This document shows, one piece after another, positions 8,895-17,011 of a DNA stretch of 64,000 nucleotides. The notes beneath the pieces are model-generated. The model saw only the letters and a program-made list of their open reading frames with translations. It was not told the DNA's origin and did not search any database. Position numbers and translations under genes: made by a program. Position 1 is the first letter of the stretch; the number at the start of each line of letters is the position of its first letter. This stretch comes from CAIYTF01 sp963664845 (GTDB lineage Bacteria > Bacteroidota > Ignavibacteria > Ignavibacteriales > Ignavibacteriaceae): positions 2,356,001-2,420,000 of the forward strand of contig OY761615.1 in the NCBI GenBank assembly GCA_963664845.1, written 5' to 3'.

Positions 8895-10142
8895 TTATAA
8901 TTTAAATTTCTTTACCAGCGCGTTCACTGCAGCAGTTTTATACTGCTGTTCTATCAGGCACGAGATTTTAATTTCCGAGGTGGTAACCAGTTTGAACGGC
9001 ACGTTCTTCAGAGCATTGAAAAACTCGGCAGCAACACCGATACCGCTTTTCATACCGACACCGACTACCGATACTTTGACGTAACCGGAATGGTATTCGA
9101 TCTCATAGTCTGAGAGTGCCTTCAATGCTTTTTTCACCGTTGTTTCAAGACGCTTCTTCTTTTCATCAACCACGGTGAATGACACCAATAAACCGTCATC
9201 ATCGTTGATAATGGATATCATATCCACGTTAAGACCAGTAATGGCTGCTTTTTGGAAAATTTCGCGCACCAGACTGTAATCTACCGGCAGTTTTTTGATA
9301 ACCACCTGCACCTGATTCTCCATTACCGATAAACCGGTGACACTTGATTTTTCAATCATCAAATCTTCGTTCACAACATAACTTCCTTCCTCATCTGAAA
9401 ATGATGATCCGCAATAAATGGGTATATTAAATCTTTTGGCAACTTCAACAGACCTGCCATGTAAAACCTTTGCGCCGGATGCAGCAAGCTCCAGCATATC
9501 ATCGTATGAAATCATCTTGGCTTTTTTGGCAGCGGGATAGAGTTTGGGATCCGTAGTATAGATCCCTGCAACATCACTATATATTTCACAGGGAGCATTC
9601 AGTGCCGCGGCAAGGGCTACGGCCGATGTATCGGATCCGCCCCTGCCAAGTGTGGCAACGTCACCGCCTTCTGTAATTCCCTGAAATCCCGTTACTACCA
9701 GGACATCATTCGTTTTCAACAAGTTCAGCAGGTGCCGTTTATCAAAGCCTTTAATGCGCGCTTCGGAAAACTTTCCGATAATTGAAATCCTTGCCTGATA
9801 GGCATTCAGCGATTTACTCTTTAGTTTCATGCTGTGCAGGGCCATGGAAAGCAGCGCTGCGGATACCTGTTCACCGGTTGCCATTAACTGATCCAGTTCC
9901 CTGGCGGACGGTTGCTCAACTATCTGCTTGGCAAGCCTGATAAGATTATCAGTAGTTTTTCCCATAGCGGAAACAACCACCACAAGACGGTTTCCCTGGT
10001 GCACTCTCCGGCGAATCTTCCTGGCGACGTTCATAATGCGGTCAATATCCGCAACGGAACTGCCGCCAAATTTTTGCACCACAATCGGAGCATCGTTCAC
10101 TTTCGCGTAGTTTTTATACGCGAGATCTTTGAGTTTATTCAT
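8895..10142 (-). CDS. lysC: Aspartate kinase
   Basis: Phosphorylates aspartate to start the aspartate-family amino-acid pathway. The 415-residue, monofunctional protein has KFGGSSV near residue 24 (kinase ATP-site signature), GRGGSDTSA near residue 168, and two ACT domains in the last ~150 residues, where lysine or threonine feedback normally binds. It overlaps the stop of dapH by eight bases (ATGAATAA), which implies translational coupling, and is followed after 61 bases by the M20 gene. There is no fused homoserine dehydrogenase or DAP decarboxylase. Placement in a DAP operon suggests the isozyme is dedicated to lysine or cell-wall DAP and is probably lysine-sensitive; that is inference. 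Confidence 0.95.
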   Translation of the reverse strand: MNKLKDLAYKNYAKVNDAPIVVQKFGGSSVADIDRIMNVARKIRRRVHQGNRLVVVVSAMGKTTDNLIRLAKQIVEQPSARELDQLMATGEQVSAALLSMALHSMKLKSKSLNAYQARISIIGKFSEARIKGFDKRHLLNLLKTNDVLVVTGFQGITEGGDVATLGRGGSDTSAVALAAALNAPCEIYSDVAGIYTTDPKLYPAAKKAKMISYDDMLELAASGAKVLHGRSVEVAKRFNIPIYCGSSFSDEEGSYVVNEDLMIEKSSVTGLSVMENQVQVVIKKLPVDYSLVREIFQKAAITGLNVDMISIINDDDGLLVSFTVVDEKKKRLETTVKKALKALSDYEIEYHSGYVKVSVVGVGMKSGIGVAAEFFNALKNVPFKLVTTSEIKISCLIEQQYKTAAVNALVKKFKL

Positions 10143-10839
10143 TCAGATTTCTCAGTGATTCCACTAATAATGTTTTTGATTTTGTACGGTCATCAACCTG
10201 TTTGATGATCCTTCCCGGCACGCCCGCAACCACAGAGTTCTCAGGCACGTCGGATATAACTACAGAACCGGCAGCAATAACAGATCCCGCCCCAATCTTA
10301 ACCCCTTCAAGCACTACCGCGTTGGCACCCATAACCACATTGTCGCCAACAATAACAGGTAACGCATTTGGAGGCTCAATAACACCCGCGATAACCGTTC
10401 CGGCACCAATGTGGCAATCTTTCCCAATGATGGCACGTCCACCGATAACGGTATTCATGTCGATCATGGTACGTTCGCCGATGACAGCCCCAATATTAAT
10501 AACGGCACCCATCATGATAACGCATTGGTTGCCAATTTCCACTTTGTCGCGGATAATGGAACCCGGTTCGATACGCGCATTGATTTTAGTCAGATCGAGC
10601 AGAGGCACGGCAGAATTCCGACGGTCATTTTCAAGATGATACGTTTGAATTTTATCTTTATGTTCAGCGTAGAATTTTTCGAAATCTGCAATTTCACCGA
10701 ACAACACTCCAAAAGAATCGTTACCGATAAACTCCATATTTTCAAATCCGAGTCCTTTAAGTTCGCCACTTATATACACTTTAACGGGTGTTTTCTTAGG
10801 TGAATCAGCTATAAAGTTTATTATCTCTTGCGAATCCAT
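10135..10839 (-). CDS. dapH: Tetrahydrodipicolinate N-acetyltransferase
   Basis: Transfers an acetyl group from acetyl-CoA to tetrahydrodipicolinate, committing the pathway to the N-acetyl branch of DAP synthesis. The 234-residue length equals the Bacillus DapH type. An N-terminal helical domain (about 1-85) is followed by a left-handed beta-helix of hexapeptide repeats (about 90-215), visible as spaced I/V-G-x-x-x triplets such as VIMMGAVINIGAVIG and VVMGANAVVLEG. The DapD succinyl form is longer and has a different N-terminus. The start is backed by AGAGGAAA eight bases upstream. It opens the second lysine transcript: 168 bases separate it from dapB, and lysC overlaps its stop. Confidence 0.92.
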   Translation of the reverse strand: MDSQEIINFIADSPKKTPVKVYISGELKGLGFENMEFIGNDSFGVLFGEIADFEKFYAEHKDKIQTYHLENDRRNSAVPLLDLTKINARIEPGSIIRDKVEIGNQCVIMMGAVINIGAVIGERTMIDMNTVIGGRAIIGKDCHIGAGTVIAGVIEPPNALPVIVGDNVVMGANAVVLEGVKIGAGSVIAAGSVVISDVPENSVVAGVPGRIIKQVDDRTKSKTLLVESLRNLNE

Positions 10840-11007
10840 AGTTTTCCTCTAATATATTATATACCATCTTAAAGTTCAATTTACTTTTAATTAAAAGTTT
10901 TTAACACAGTGCCTGATTCATTATGCACAGCCGACGTTTGACTAATGCTGACCGTTGTCTGAATCCCCACAAATACTCTATTGGCAACATATAGTTGACG
11001 GTAATAA
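10840..11007 (-). promoter_or_regulatory. Probable promoter-bearing gap between dapB and dapH
   Basis: A 168-base A/T-rich gap inside the otherwise compact lysine cluster. It contains TTAATTAAAAG-like and TATTATATACC stretches upstream of dapH that could hold a promoter, but no clean pair of boxes can be assigned. No riboswitch-like fold was recognised. Confidence 0.25.
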
Positions 11008-11658
11008 TTACCCGCCTACAACTTCCCTGAATGAATAAAACCCGGGTTGCTTTCCAATGGTGAATTCGGCACTGAGAAGCACGCCTTCTGCGAATGTTCT
11101 GCGCGATGTTGCAGAATGTTCAATGGAGAGTGTTTCGCCCAGACTTGCAAACGTGATAGTGTGAATTCCCGGAACATTGCCAAGACGAAGCGATGCAATA
11201 GGAGCATCTTTCCCCAGAGAGGTTTTCATCATTATTGCAGTACCGGACGGTTTATCTTTCTTGAACCGGTGATGTGTTTCCGTTATTTCAACATCCCAAT
11301 TGTGTAGTTGCTGTTTAACGGTTTCAATACAACGAAGCATCATCTGTATACCGAGCGAAAAGTTATATGATTGCACAACCGGTACCAGTGTGCTGAGTTC
11401 TTTCAATTCAATTATTTGTTCGTCGGAAAGCCCTGTCGTTCCAATCACCAGCGGCACCTTGAATTTGCTGACATAGGCCATTGTTTTGGCAAATGCAGCA
11501 GGAAGAGAAAAATCCACAATAACTTCCGGTTTGCCTGTTTGCGTCTCTCCCTCTACGTCATACGTGAATACCAACTGATGCCCTGCTTCCTGAAACACCG
11601 CTGAAATCTCTTTCCCCACCCTGCCTGATGCACCAATTAAACCATATTGCAGCGACAC
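11008..11658 (-). CDS. dapB: 4-hydroxy-tetrahydrodipicolinate reductase, short form
   Basis: NAD(P)H-dependent reduction of the DapA product to tetrahydrodipicolinate. The dinucleotide motif GASGRVG is at residues 9-15, GTTGLS at 73-78, and the signature ETHHRFKKDKPSGTA at 127-141 carries the catalytic His pair, Lys and the substrate-binding loop. At 216 residues it is shorter than the E. coli enzyme (about 270) but similar to other compact DapB proteins; the shortening is mainly in the N-terminal nucleotide domain. Its ATG lies two bases after the dapA stop codon, so the two are one transcript. No frameshift or missing motif is seen. Confidence 0.93.
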   Translation of the reverse strand: MSLQYGLIGASGRVGKEISAVFQEAGHQLVFTYDVEGETQTGKPEVIVDFSLPAAFAKTMAYVSKFKVPLVIGTTGLSDEQIIELKELSTLVPVVQSYNFSLGIQMMLRCIETVKQQLHNWDVEITETHHRFKKDKPSGTAIMMKTSLGKDAPIASLRLGNVPGIHTITFASLGETLSIEHSATSRRTFAEGVLLSAEFTIGKQPGFYSFREVVGG

Positions 11659-11660
11659 TG

Positions 11661-12536
11661 TTATACCTCCAACAAATGGAATTCTTCCGCAAGAAGCAGT
11701 TCCGAATTGTGCGAAACCGGAACGAGCGGCAGGCGCAAGGTGTTCTGACAGAGCCTGAGCAGTGAGGCTACATATTTTATGGGAATAGGGCTTGTTTCAA
11801 CGAAAAGCAAATTCATCATTTTAAGATATTTGTTATGTAACTGTAATGCTGCATCAAAATTTTTGCCGAGCATCGCATCGGTAATTGCCTTCATTTCTTT
11901 GGGATACACGTTGGAAAAAACGGAAATGACACCCTTGCCACCAAGCGCCATGATGGGGACACATTGGTCATCGTTGCCGGAAAGGACGGTCAGTGAATTG
12001 GGCTTTTCAGCACAAAGTCTTGCAATTTGGGAAATATCGGCACAGGCTTCTTTAACGCCGACAACATTTTTGCATTCGTCATGAATTTTGAGGATTGTAT
12101 CCGGCAGCATATTCATTGTTGTCCGCGATGGCACGTTGTAAAGCAAAAACGGAAGCGCACATCTCTCAGTAAGATAGCGATAATGTTGAACAAGTCCATC
12201 CTGTGTACTTTTATTATAGTACGGATTAACCACCAGCACCGCGTCAACTTTCAGGTCTTCGGCCATTTTATTTAGTTTTGCAGTTTTCCTTGTGTCATTT
12301 GTGCCGGTTCCGACTACAATTTTTGTTCTGCCGTTCGCTTCGGCCATCACCGTTTCGATAATTTTCTTACGCTCATCATCAGTGATAACCGGTGATTCGC
12401 CGGTGGTCCCAAGCACAACCAACATGTCAATGTTATTTTCAACCTGAAAACGGACTAACTTTTTCAGTGCCGTATAATCAACGTTGTACTGTTCATCAAA
12501 TGGTGTTATAAGTGCTGTTCCGGTTCCTTGAAACAT
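11661..12536 (-). CDS. dapA: 4-hydroxy-tetrahydrodipicolinate synthase
   Basis: Condenses pyruvate with aspartate semialdehyde through a Schiff base. The 291-residue TIM barrel begins FQGTGTALITPFD and shows GTTGES (43-48), the catalytic Tyr in LLYNVPSRT (Y133) and the Schiff-base Lys in GVKEACADI (K162). The start is the ATG at 12534-12536, seven bases after AAAGG; an earlier in-frame ATG at 12573 would add 13 residues that are not part of the fold. It leads the dapA-dapB pair and is followed without gap by dapB. Confidence 0.95.
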   Translation of the reverse strand: MFQGTGTALITPFDEQYNVDYTALKKLVRFQVENNIDMLVVLGTTGESPVITDDERKKIIETVMAEANGRTKIVVGTGTNDTRKTAKLNKMAEDLKVDAVLVVNPYYNKSTQDGLVQHYRYLTERCALPFLLYNVPSRTTMNMLPDTILKIHDECKNVVGVKEACADISQIARLCAEKPNSLTVLSGNDDQCVPIMALGGKGVISVFSNVYPKEMKAITDAMLGKNFDAALQLHNKYLKMMNLLFVETSPIPIKYVASLLRLCQNTLRLPLVPVSHNSELLLAEEFHLLEV

Positions 12537-12956
12537 TCCAAACCTTTCGAAATATATTAAGTTGGCAATATACATAAAGATGAGAATGATGTAAATGTTA
12601 AAGGAGCAAATAACATAAAATTTTAAGGGATTTATGCACTTTATCCATATTGTCTGAATATCCAGCGCCAGATAGTTTGCCTAAAGCGAGATGACTTAGC
12701 AGTCTCTGGAACGCTGTCTCCACCGGGTAAAACCGCCGTCTGGAAATAATTATTATCGTCCCATGATAATTCCCTTCTTTCAAAATTGGCTATGGGATAA
12801 ATTGTTCCTATTTTTCAGGTCGCTTTTGGCGCAACTGTGATGTCTGCCCTTTGCCAGGGTTTACTGCATTTTCTGTGCAGTTATATAAGACGTGCGATGT
12901 ATTATTATCGATGGTTGCCTGACCAATCCATTTAGACTGAATTAATTGAAGAAGTA
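12537..12956. other. Gene-free divergent region between dapA and the glycosyltransferase
   Basis: About 420 bases between two divergently transcribed genes, so promoters for both are expected here. No open frame with family-like content, no strong terminator and no repeat shared with the rest of the window was recognised. Confidence 0.4.
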
Positions 12957-14099
12957 ATGCGAAAAAAAATTATACTAATAGGACCCGCTTATCCATATCG
13001 AGGCGGAAACTCACTCTATGTTTCTCACGTATACGACCTCCTGAAGGATCACTTTGAAATAAAAGTTTATAACTATAAACTGCTCTATCCTTCATTCCTG
13101 TTTCCCGGAACAACACAGTATGACAAAAGCGATTCACTCATAAAGAAAGCGCCCAATGAACGCCTGATCAACTCAATCAACCCGTTTAACTGGCTCTCTG
13201 TTGCCAATAAGCTGAAAAAGGAAAAAGCCGACCTGGTGATATTTGATTGGTGGCATCCGTTTTTTGCGCCGTGTCATTTTGCAATTTCCTCCCTGATACG
13301 GTCACAATATCGCGGCAAAATAATATTTATAACCGAAAATTTCATTTCACACGAAGGCAGCGTATTTGACCGTACGCTGACAAGCATTGGCCTGCATAAT
13401 TCAGATGCCTTTGTCACGCTTTCAGAAAAGGTAGTTGGTGAAGTAACTGACTTCGCACCCGGGAAAAAAGTGTACCGTTCCGAACTTCCCGTCTATGACT
13501 GCTATGATTTTAACCATGCTAGCGGAAGTAAGACTGAGTTTGGCTTCCCGGAGGAGGCAACCATTCTGTTGTTTTTCGGCTACATTCGCAAATATAAAGG
13601 ACTTGATGTGCTCCTAAAGGCAATGCCGGGGCTCCTCAAACTTGACAGCACATTAAAACTGCTGGTAGTAGGAGAATCCTATGATGAAATTTCCCTATAC
13701 AAGGACATGATCGTGGAACTTAACCTTGAAGACTCAGTAAAACTGATAAACCGTTTCGTTCCCAATGAGGAAGTGGGGAAATATTATGCCGCAGCCGATC
13801 TGGTGATACTCCCCTACCGCAGTGCGACGCAAAGCGGCATCTTGAATGTGGCATACGGATTTGGAAAGCCAGTCCTGGTGACAAGGGTTGGTGGGCTGAT
13901 GGAATCAATTGATGAGGGTAAAACAGGTTTCATTGTTGAGCCTGAGAGCCCCGAAGCAATAGTAAAAGGTGTTGAGAAATATCTTTCAGCCAGGGAAACG
14001 ACAAATTTCAGTCATCATATTGAAGAGAAGAACAAGGCTAATTTATTCTATCATTTGCCGGAAATGCTTGAAGACTTTATGAAGGAGCAATCCAGATAA
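12957..14099 (+). CDS. GT-B fold glycosyltransferase (family 4-like)
   Basis: A 380-residue two-Rossmann-domain glycosyltransferase. The N-terminal domain starts KKIILIGPAYPYRGGNS (acceptor side) and the C-terminal domain contains LLFFGYIRKYKGLDVLLKAM near residue 205 and the donor-binding segment SGILNVAYGFGKPVLVT followed by GG near 300-322, where nucleotide-sugar is held in retaining GT4 enzymes. There is no signal peptide or membrane segment, so it acts at the cytoplasmic face of the membrane on lipid- or glycan-linked acceptors. The start ATG follows GAAGAAG. It is not in a polysaccharide gene cluster, so the sugar and acceptor cannot be told. Confidence 0.87.
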   Translation: MRKKIILIGPAYPYRGGNSLYVSHVYDLLKDHFEIKVYNYKLLYPSFLFPGTTQYDKSDSLIKKAPNERLINSINPFNWLSVANKLKKEKADLVIFDWWHPFFAPCHFAISSLIRSQYRGKIIFITENFISHEGSVFDRTLTSIGLHNSDAFVTLSEKVVGEVTDFAPGKKVYRSELPVYDCYDFNHASGSKTEFGFPEEATILLFFGYIRKYKGLDVLLKAMPGLLKLDSTLKLLVVGESYDEISLYKDMIVELNLEDSVKLINRFVPNEEVGKYYAAADLVILPYRSATQSGILNVAYGFGKPVLVTRVGGLMESIDEGKTGFIVEPESPEAIVKGVEKYLSARETTNFSHHIEEKNKANLFYHLPEMLEDFMKEQSR

Positions 14100-14103
14100 G
14101 GCA

Positions 14104-14132
14104 GCAACGGCTTTTGGTTTTTGTACCGTTGC
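14104..14132 (+). terminator. Weak hairpin after the glycosyltransferase
   Basis: Seven-base arms (14104-14110 and 14126-14132, GCAACGG/CCGTTGC) with a 15-base loop, five bases after the stop codon. There is no T-run, so it may only stabilise the message end. Confidence 0.35.
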
Positions 14133-14196
14133 CAACAAGCATACCGAACAATGCTATCAGAAACTATACAGATACACGTAATAAAAAAAGGACACT

Positions 14197-15249
14197 ATGA
14201 AAACAAAACTATTTTTGCTCGCCTTATGCCTGACATTGTTAACTACAATGCAGCCCAAAACTTACGCCCAGAGCTATGACACCGTAACGGTAGCCTTCTG
14301 GAACGTTGAGAATTTTTTCGATACCCTAGATAATAAAGCGAAGAATGACGAAGAATTTCTTCCCGGTGCCAAAAAGCAATGGGGCAGTGAACGCTATCTG
14401 ACCAAGATACAGCATCTGGGACAGGCCGTGAAGGAAATGAATGCAAAGCGCGGGCCGGATATTCTTGGGATGGCCGAAATTGAAAACAAAGCCGTTGTTG
14501 AGGATCTGGTCAAAGCTCAGTTTCCGGAAATGAAATATGAAATTGTGCACATTCAGTCTCCTGATGAGCGCGGCATCAGCACAGCAATGCTGTTCCGGAC
14601 AAGCATTTTTAAATTAGTGAGTGTTGTAGGCGACACCATACACCTCTCAGACAACCACCCTACCCGGTTGATCCTGCACGTTATACTTCAGGGCAAAAAC
14701 AAAGTGAAAGTACATGTCTTTGTCAATCACTGGCCTTCACGCCTCGGCGGCGAAGAAAAATCCGAAGGAAACAGAATTGCAGCAGCCAAGGAATTACGGA
14801 AAAATGTTGATGCCGTTCTGACAGCCGACGCAAATGCAGCCATTGTTATCATGGGCGATTTCAACGATGAACCGGATAACAATTCGATAAAAAATGAATT
14901 AAAAGCAGAACAGTTCATCTGCGATTCAGCAAATTATTCCTATAGCCTCCATAACCTTGCATGGCAGAAAAAGCGCAATGGGGAAGGAACACTGAAATAT
15001 CGCAATCAGTGGAATATGCTGGATCAGATCATCGTTTCCTCCTCTGTCCTCAAAACACCGCAAAAAGCATTCAGCTATATTTGCAACAGCTTCCAGGTTT
15101 TCAAGGCTGATTATATGATTGAGCACGGCGAAAAATATGAAGGCAGTCCGCTTCCTACCTATGGTGGCAGCAAATATTTGGGCGGGTACAGTGATCACTT
15201 CCCTGTATTGGCCAAATTTCTACTGGAAAAAGGCAAAACAAAGAAATAG
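14197..15249 (+). CDS. Secreted endonuclease/exonuclease/phosphatase-fold hydrolase
   Basis: A 350-residue metal-dependent phosphodiesterase-type enzyme with a signal peptide (residues 1-24, ending KTYAQ). Motifs of the EEP fold are all present: N36 in FWNVENFF, E94 in AEIEN, H178 in VNHWPS, D221/N223 in GDFNDEP, and SDHFPV near the C-terminus, which supply the metal ligand and the catalytic His-Asp pair. Secreted members of this family act as nucleases or phosphatases; the substrate cannot be told. Length is typical of a single-domain secreted EEP protein. It may act with the secreted endonuclease I 2 kb downstream in using extracellular nucleic acid, which is inference. A perfect hairpin follows the stop. 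Confidence 0.9.
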   Translation: MKTKLFLLALCLTLLTTMQPKTYAQSYDTVTVAFWNVENFFDTLDNKAKNDEEFLPGAKKQWGSERYLTKIQHLGQAVKEMNAKRGPDILGMAEIENKAVVEDLVKAQFPEMKYEIVHIQSPDERGISTAMLFRTSIFKLVSVVGDTIHLSDNHPTRLILHVILQGKNKVKVHVFVNHWPSRLGGEEKSEGNRIAAAKELRKNVDAVLTADANAAIVIMGDFNDEPDNNSIKNELKAEQFICDSANYSYSLHNLAWQKKRNGEGTLKYRNQWNMLDQIIVSSSVLKTPQKAFSYICNSFQVFKADYMIEHGEKYEGSPLPTYGGSKYLGGYSDHFPVLAKFLLEKGKTKK

Positions 15250-15554
15250 GCCGGTAAACATTACCGTTTTATGCTTTGCAATCCCTCCGGAAATCTTATT
15301 TCCGGAGGGGCAAAGCAACACTCCTGCCATTTACCTGCTTTTCAGCGGGTACAGCCTGCTACAGCACGATATCATACCTCCTTTTCTGCATATGACGACC
15401 CTCATTATGCATAAATTACGTTGTTTATTAAGTTTTTTACCCCTTTTTACCTTTTTTTTTGAGGAAATGTGGTTTTCTGTGAGGGACATATCATAAATAC
15501 ATAAAAAAACCATTATATTTATAATTGATTATTTTTAATGCTGAAAGGATCATC
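15250..15554 (+). other. Intergenic region upstream of pfkA
   Basis: About 305 bases. It holds the hairpin at 15283-15309 at its left end and an A/T-rich stretch (TTATATTTATAATTGATT, 15510-15530) just upstream of the pfkA start that is a plausible promoter zone. Nothing else was recognised. Confidence 0.35.
15283..15309 (+). terminator. Hairpin terminator after the secreted EEP gene
   Basis: Perfect 11-bp stem (15283-15293 with 15299-15309, CCCTCCGGAAA arm) and 5-base loop, 33 bases after the stop codon. No T-run follows, as is common for terminators in this group. Confidence 0.6.
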
Positions 15555-16673
15555 ATGACAAGCGAACGCAAAAAAATCAAAAGAATAGCAATTAACACCG
15601 GTGGTGGTGACGCCCCTGGACTAAACGCAGTTATTAAAGCAGTTACCGTGTCCGCACTCAACCGCGGCTGGGAAGTTGTAGGAATCAGAGACGGTTATAA
15701 TGGCCTCTTCCTGCCGGAAAACTACCCCATGGGTGACGGACTTATAAATCTGACCTATGAAAACGTTGAAGATATCACCGCACGCGGCGGAACCATCCTT
15801 GGAACAACCAACCGCGGCAACCCAACCCGTTACCCCATGAAAGACACAAAAGGGAATATTGTTGAGATTGACCGTTCAGATGAAGTTCTGGCCGGTTTCC
15901 GCAGAGAGAAGATCGATGCGCTTATTGCTATCGGCGGCGACGGCTCCCTTTTGATGGCCAACGGCTTCGTACCCAGAGGCTTAACGGTTATCGGCGTTCC
16001 CAAAACAATTGATAACGATCTGGACGGAACGGTCATCACCTTCGGTTTTGATACAGCAACCAGCTTTGCCACCGAAGCAATGGACCGCTTGCATACTACG
16101 GCACATTCACACCGCAGGATCATGATTGTTGAATTAATGGGCAGAAATGCAGGACATATTGCGCTTGAAGCAGGCATTTCATCCTCAGCATCAGTTATTC
16201 TGATTCCCGAAATTCCTTATGACATCAACATCGTGGCAGATTACCTGAACAACCACTTTGCACAAGGCAGGAAACATGCCATTGTTGTTGTTGCCGAAGG
16301 CGCCAAACCAAAAGGCGGAGAAGCATCGGTTATTGAACGTGAAGCAGGGAAAGCAGAACGTCTTGGCGGTGCCGCAGCACGCCTGGAAGCTGACTTAACA
16401 GGATTAGTTGAAAACGAAATTCGTACAGTAATCCTTGGGCACTTGCTCCGTGGTGGCAGCCCGACAAGTTTTGACCGCCTCCTCTCACTTCGTTTCGGCG
16501 CAGCTGCAATACGCGCGCTTGACGAAGGTATGAACGGCATCATGGTTGCTCTTGATCCTCCAACTGTCCGGTACGTTCCCCTCGATCAGGTTTCTGGGAA
16601 AGTAAGGACTGTTGATCTCGAAAGCGATATCATGAGAACCGGTCGCGATCTTGGAATCTGTTTCGGTGACTAA
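15555..16673 (+). CDS. pfkA: 6-phosphofructokinase, group with GGDGS and PKTIDND
   Basis: Phosphorylates fructose 6-phosphate in glycolysis. The 372-residue protein has GGGDAPGLNA (16-25), IGGDGS (126-131), PKTIDND (149-155, with the catalytic Asp) and the fructose-site stretch MGRNAGH-like LMGRNAGHIALEAG. Gly at position 130 is the ATP-type residue (PPi enzymes have Asp there), while Lys in PKTIDND is the residue typical of PPi-dependent or mixed group III enzymes; ATP use is therefore likely but not certain. The start is the ATG at 15555 behind AAAGGA; an upstream in-frame ATG adds ten non-conserved residues. A single-gene unit with a strong terminator downstream. Confidence 0.92.
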   Translation: MTSERKKIKRIAINTGGGDAPGLNAVIKAVTVSALNRGWEVVGIRDGYNGLFLPENYPMGDGLINLTYENVEDITARGGTILGTTNRGNPTRYPMKDTKGNIVEIDRSDEVLAGFRREKIDALIAIGGDGSLLMANGFVPRGLTVIGVPKTIDNDLDGTVITFGFDTATSFATEAMDRLHTTAHSHRRIMIVELMGRNAGHIALEAGISSSASVILIPEIPYDINIVADYLNNHFAQGRKHAIVVVAEGAKPKGGEASVIEREAGKAERLGGAAARLEADLTGLVENEIRTVILGHLLRGGSPTSFDRLLSLRFGAAAIRALDEGMNGIMVALDPPTVRYVPLDQVSGKVRTVDLESDIMRTGRDLGICFGD

Positions 16674-17011
16674 CCAGGTCCCTTAACGATTAATCCCGGG
16701 AAATGCAAAAACAACGAACTTTTCGTATAAGTATTTGCATTTATTAAGACTAAGCCCCTCACTCTCATTCCCTCTCCCAAAGGGCGAGGGAGGGCGTAAC
16801 GTTTTGATACTTATGTAAGTTATTGCTTTTATCTTTTTCTAATGCAAGATTAGGGTTAATAAATTGCGAGGCTGTTCACTGGTCATAACCTGACCACTGA
16901 TACAGCCTCTTTTTTTTTCATGCTCTGTCGACGCTTTCCAGAGCTCCAAGCAGGTGACAACGCTTCACCAACTGAGTAAAGTTGACGCCTGTGAGCTCAC
17001 GGAGTGTGGTA
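16674..17011. other. Intergenic region after pfkA with repeat fragments and terminator
   Basis: About 340 bases between two convergent genes. Contents: a CCCTCTCCC/GGGCGAGGGAGGG-type inverted repeat near 16765-16797, the strong terminator at 16868-16918, and a copy of a GTTGACGCC repeat near 16979-16999 that recurs at 21.1, 21.4 and 22.9 kb. Confidence 0.45.
16868..16918 (+). terminator. Strong Rho-independent terminator of pfkA
   Basis: Outer arms GAGGCTGT (16868-16875) and ACAGCCTC (16902-16909) are perfect; the stem continues inward through CTGGTCA-type arms with small mismatches to a loop near 16885-16890. Nine T residues follow at 16910-16918. Confidence 0.92.
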
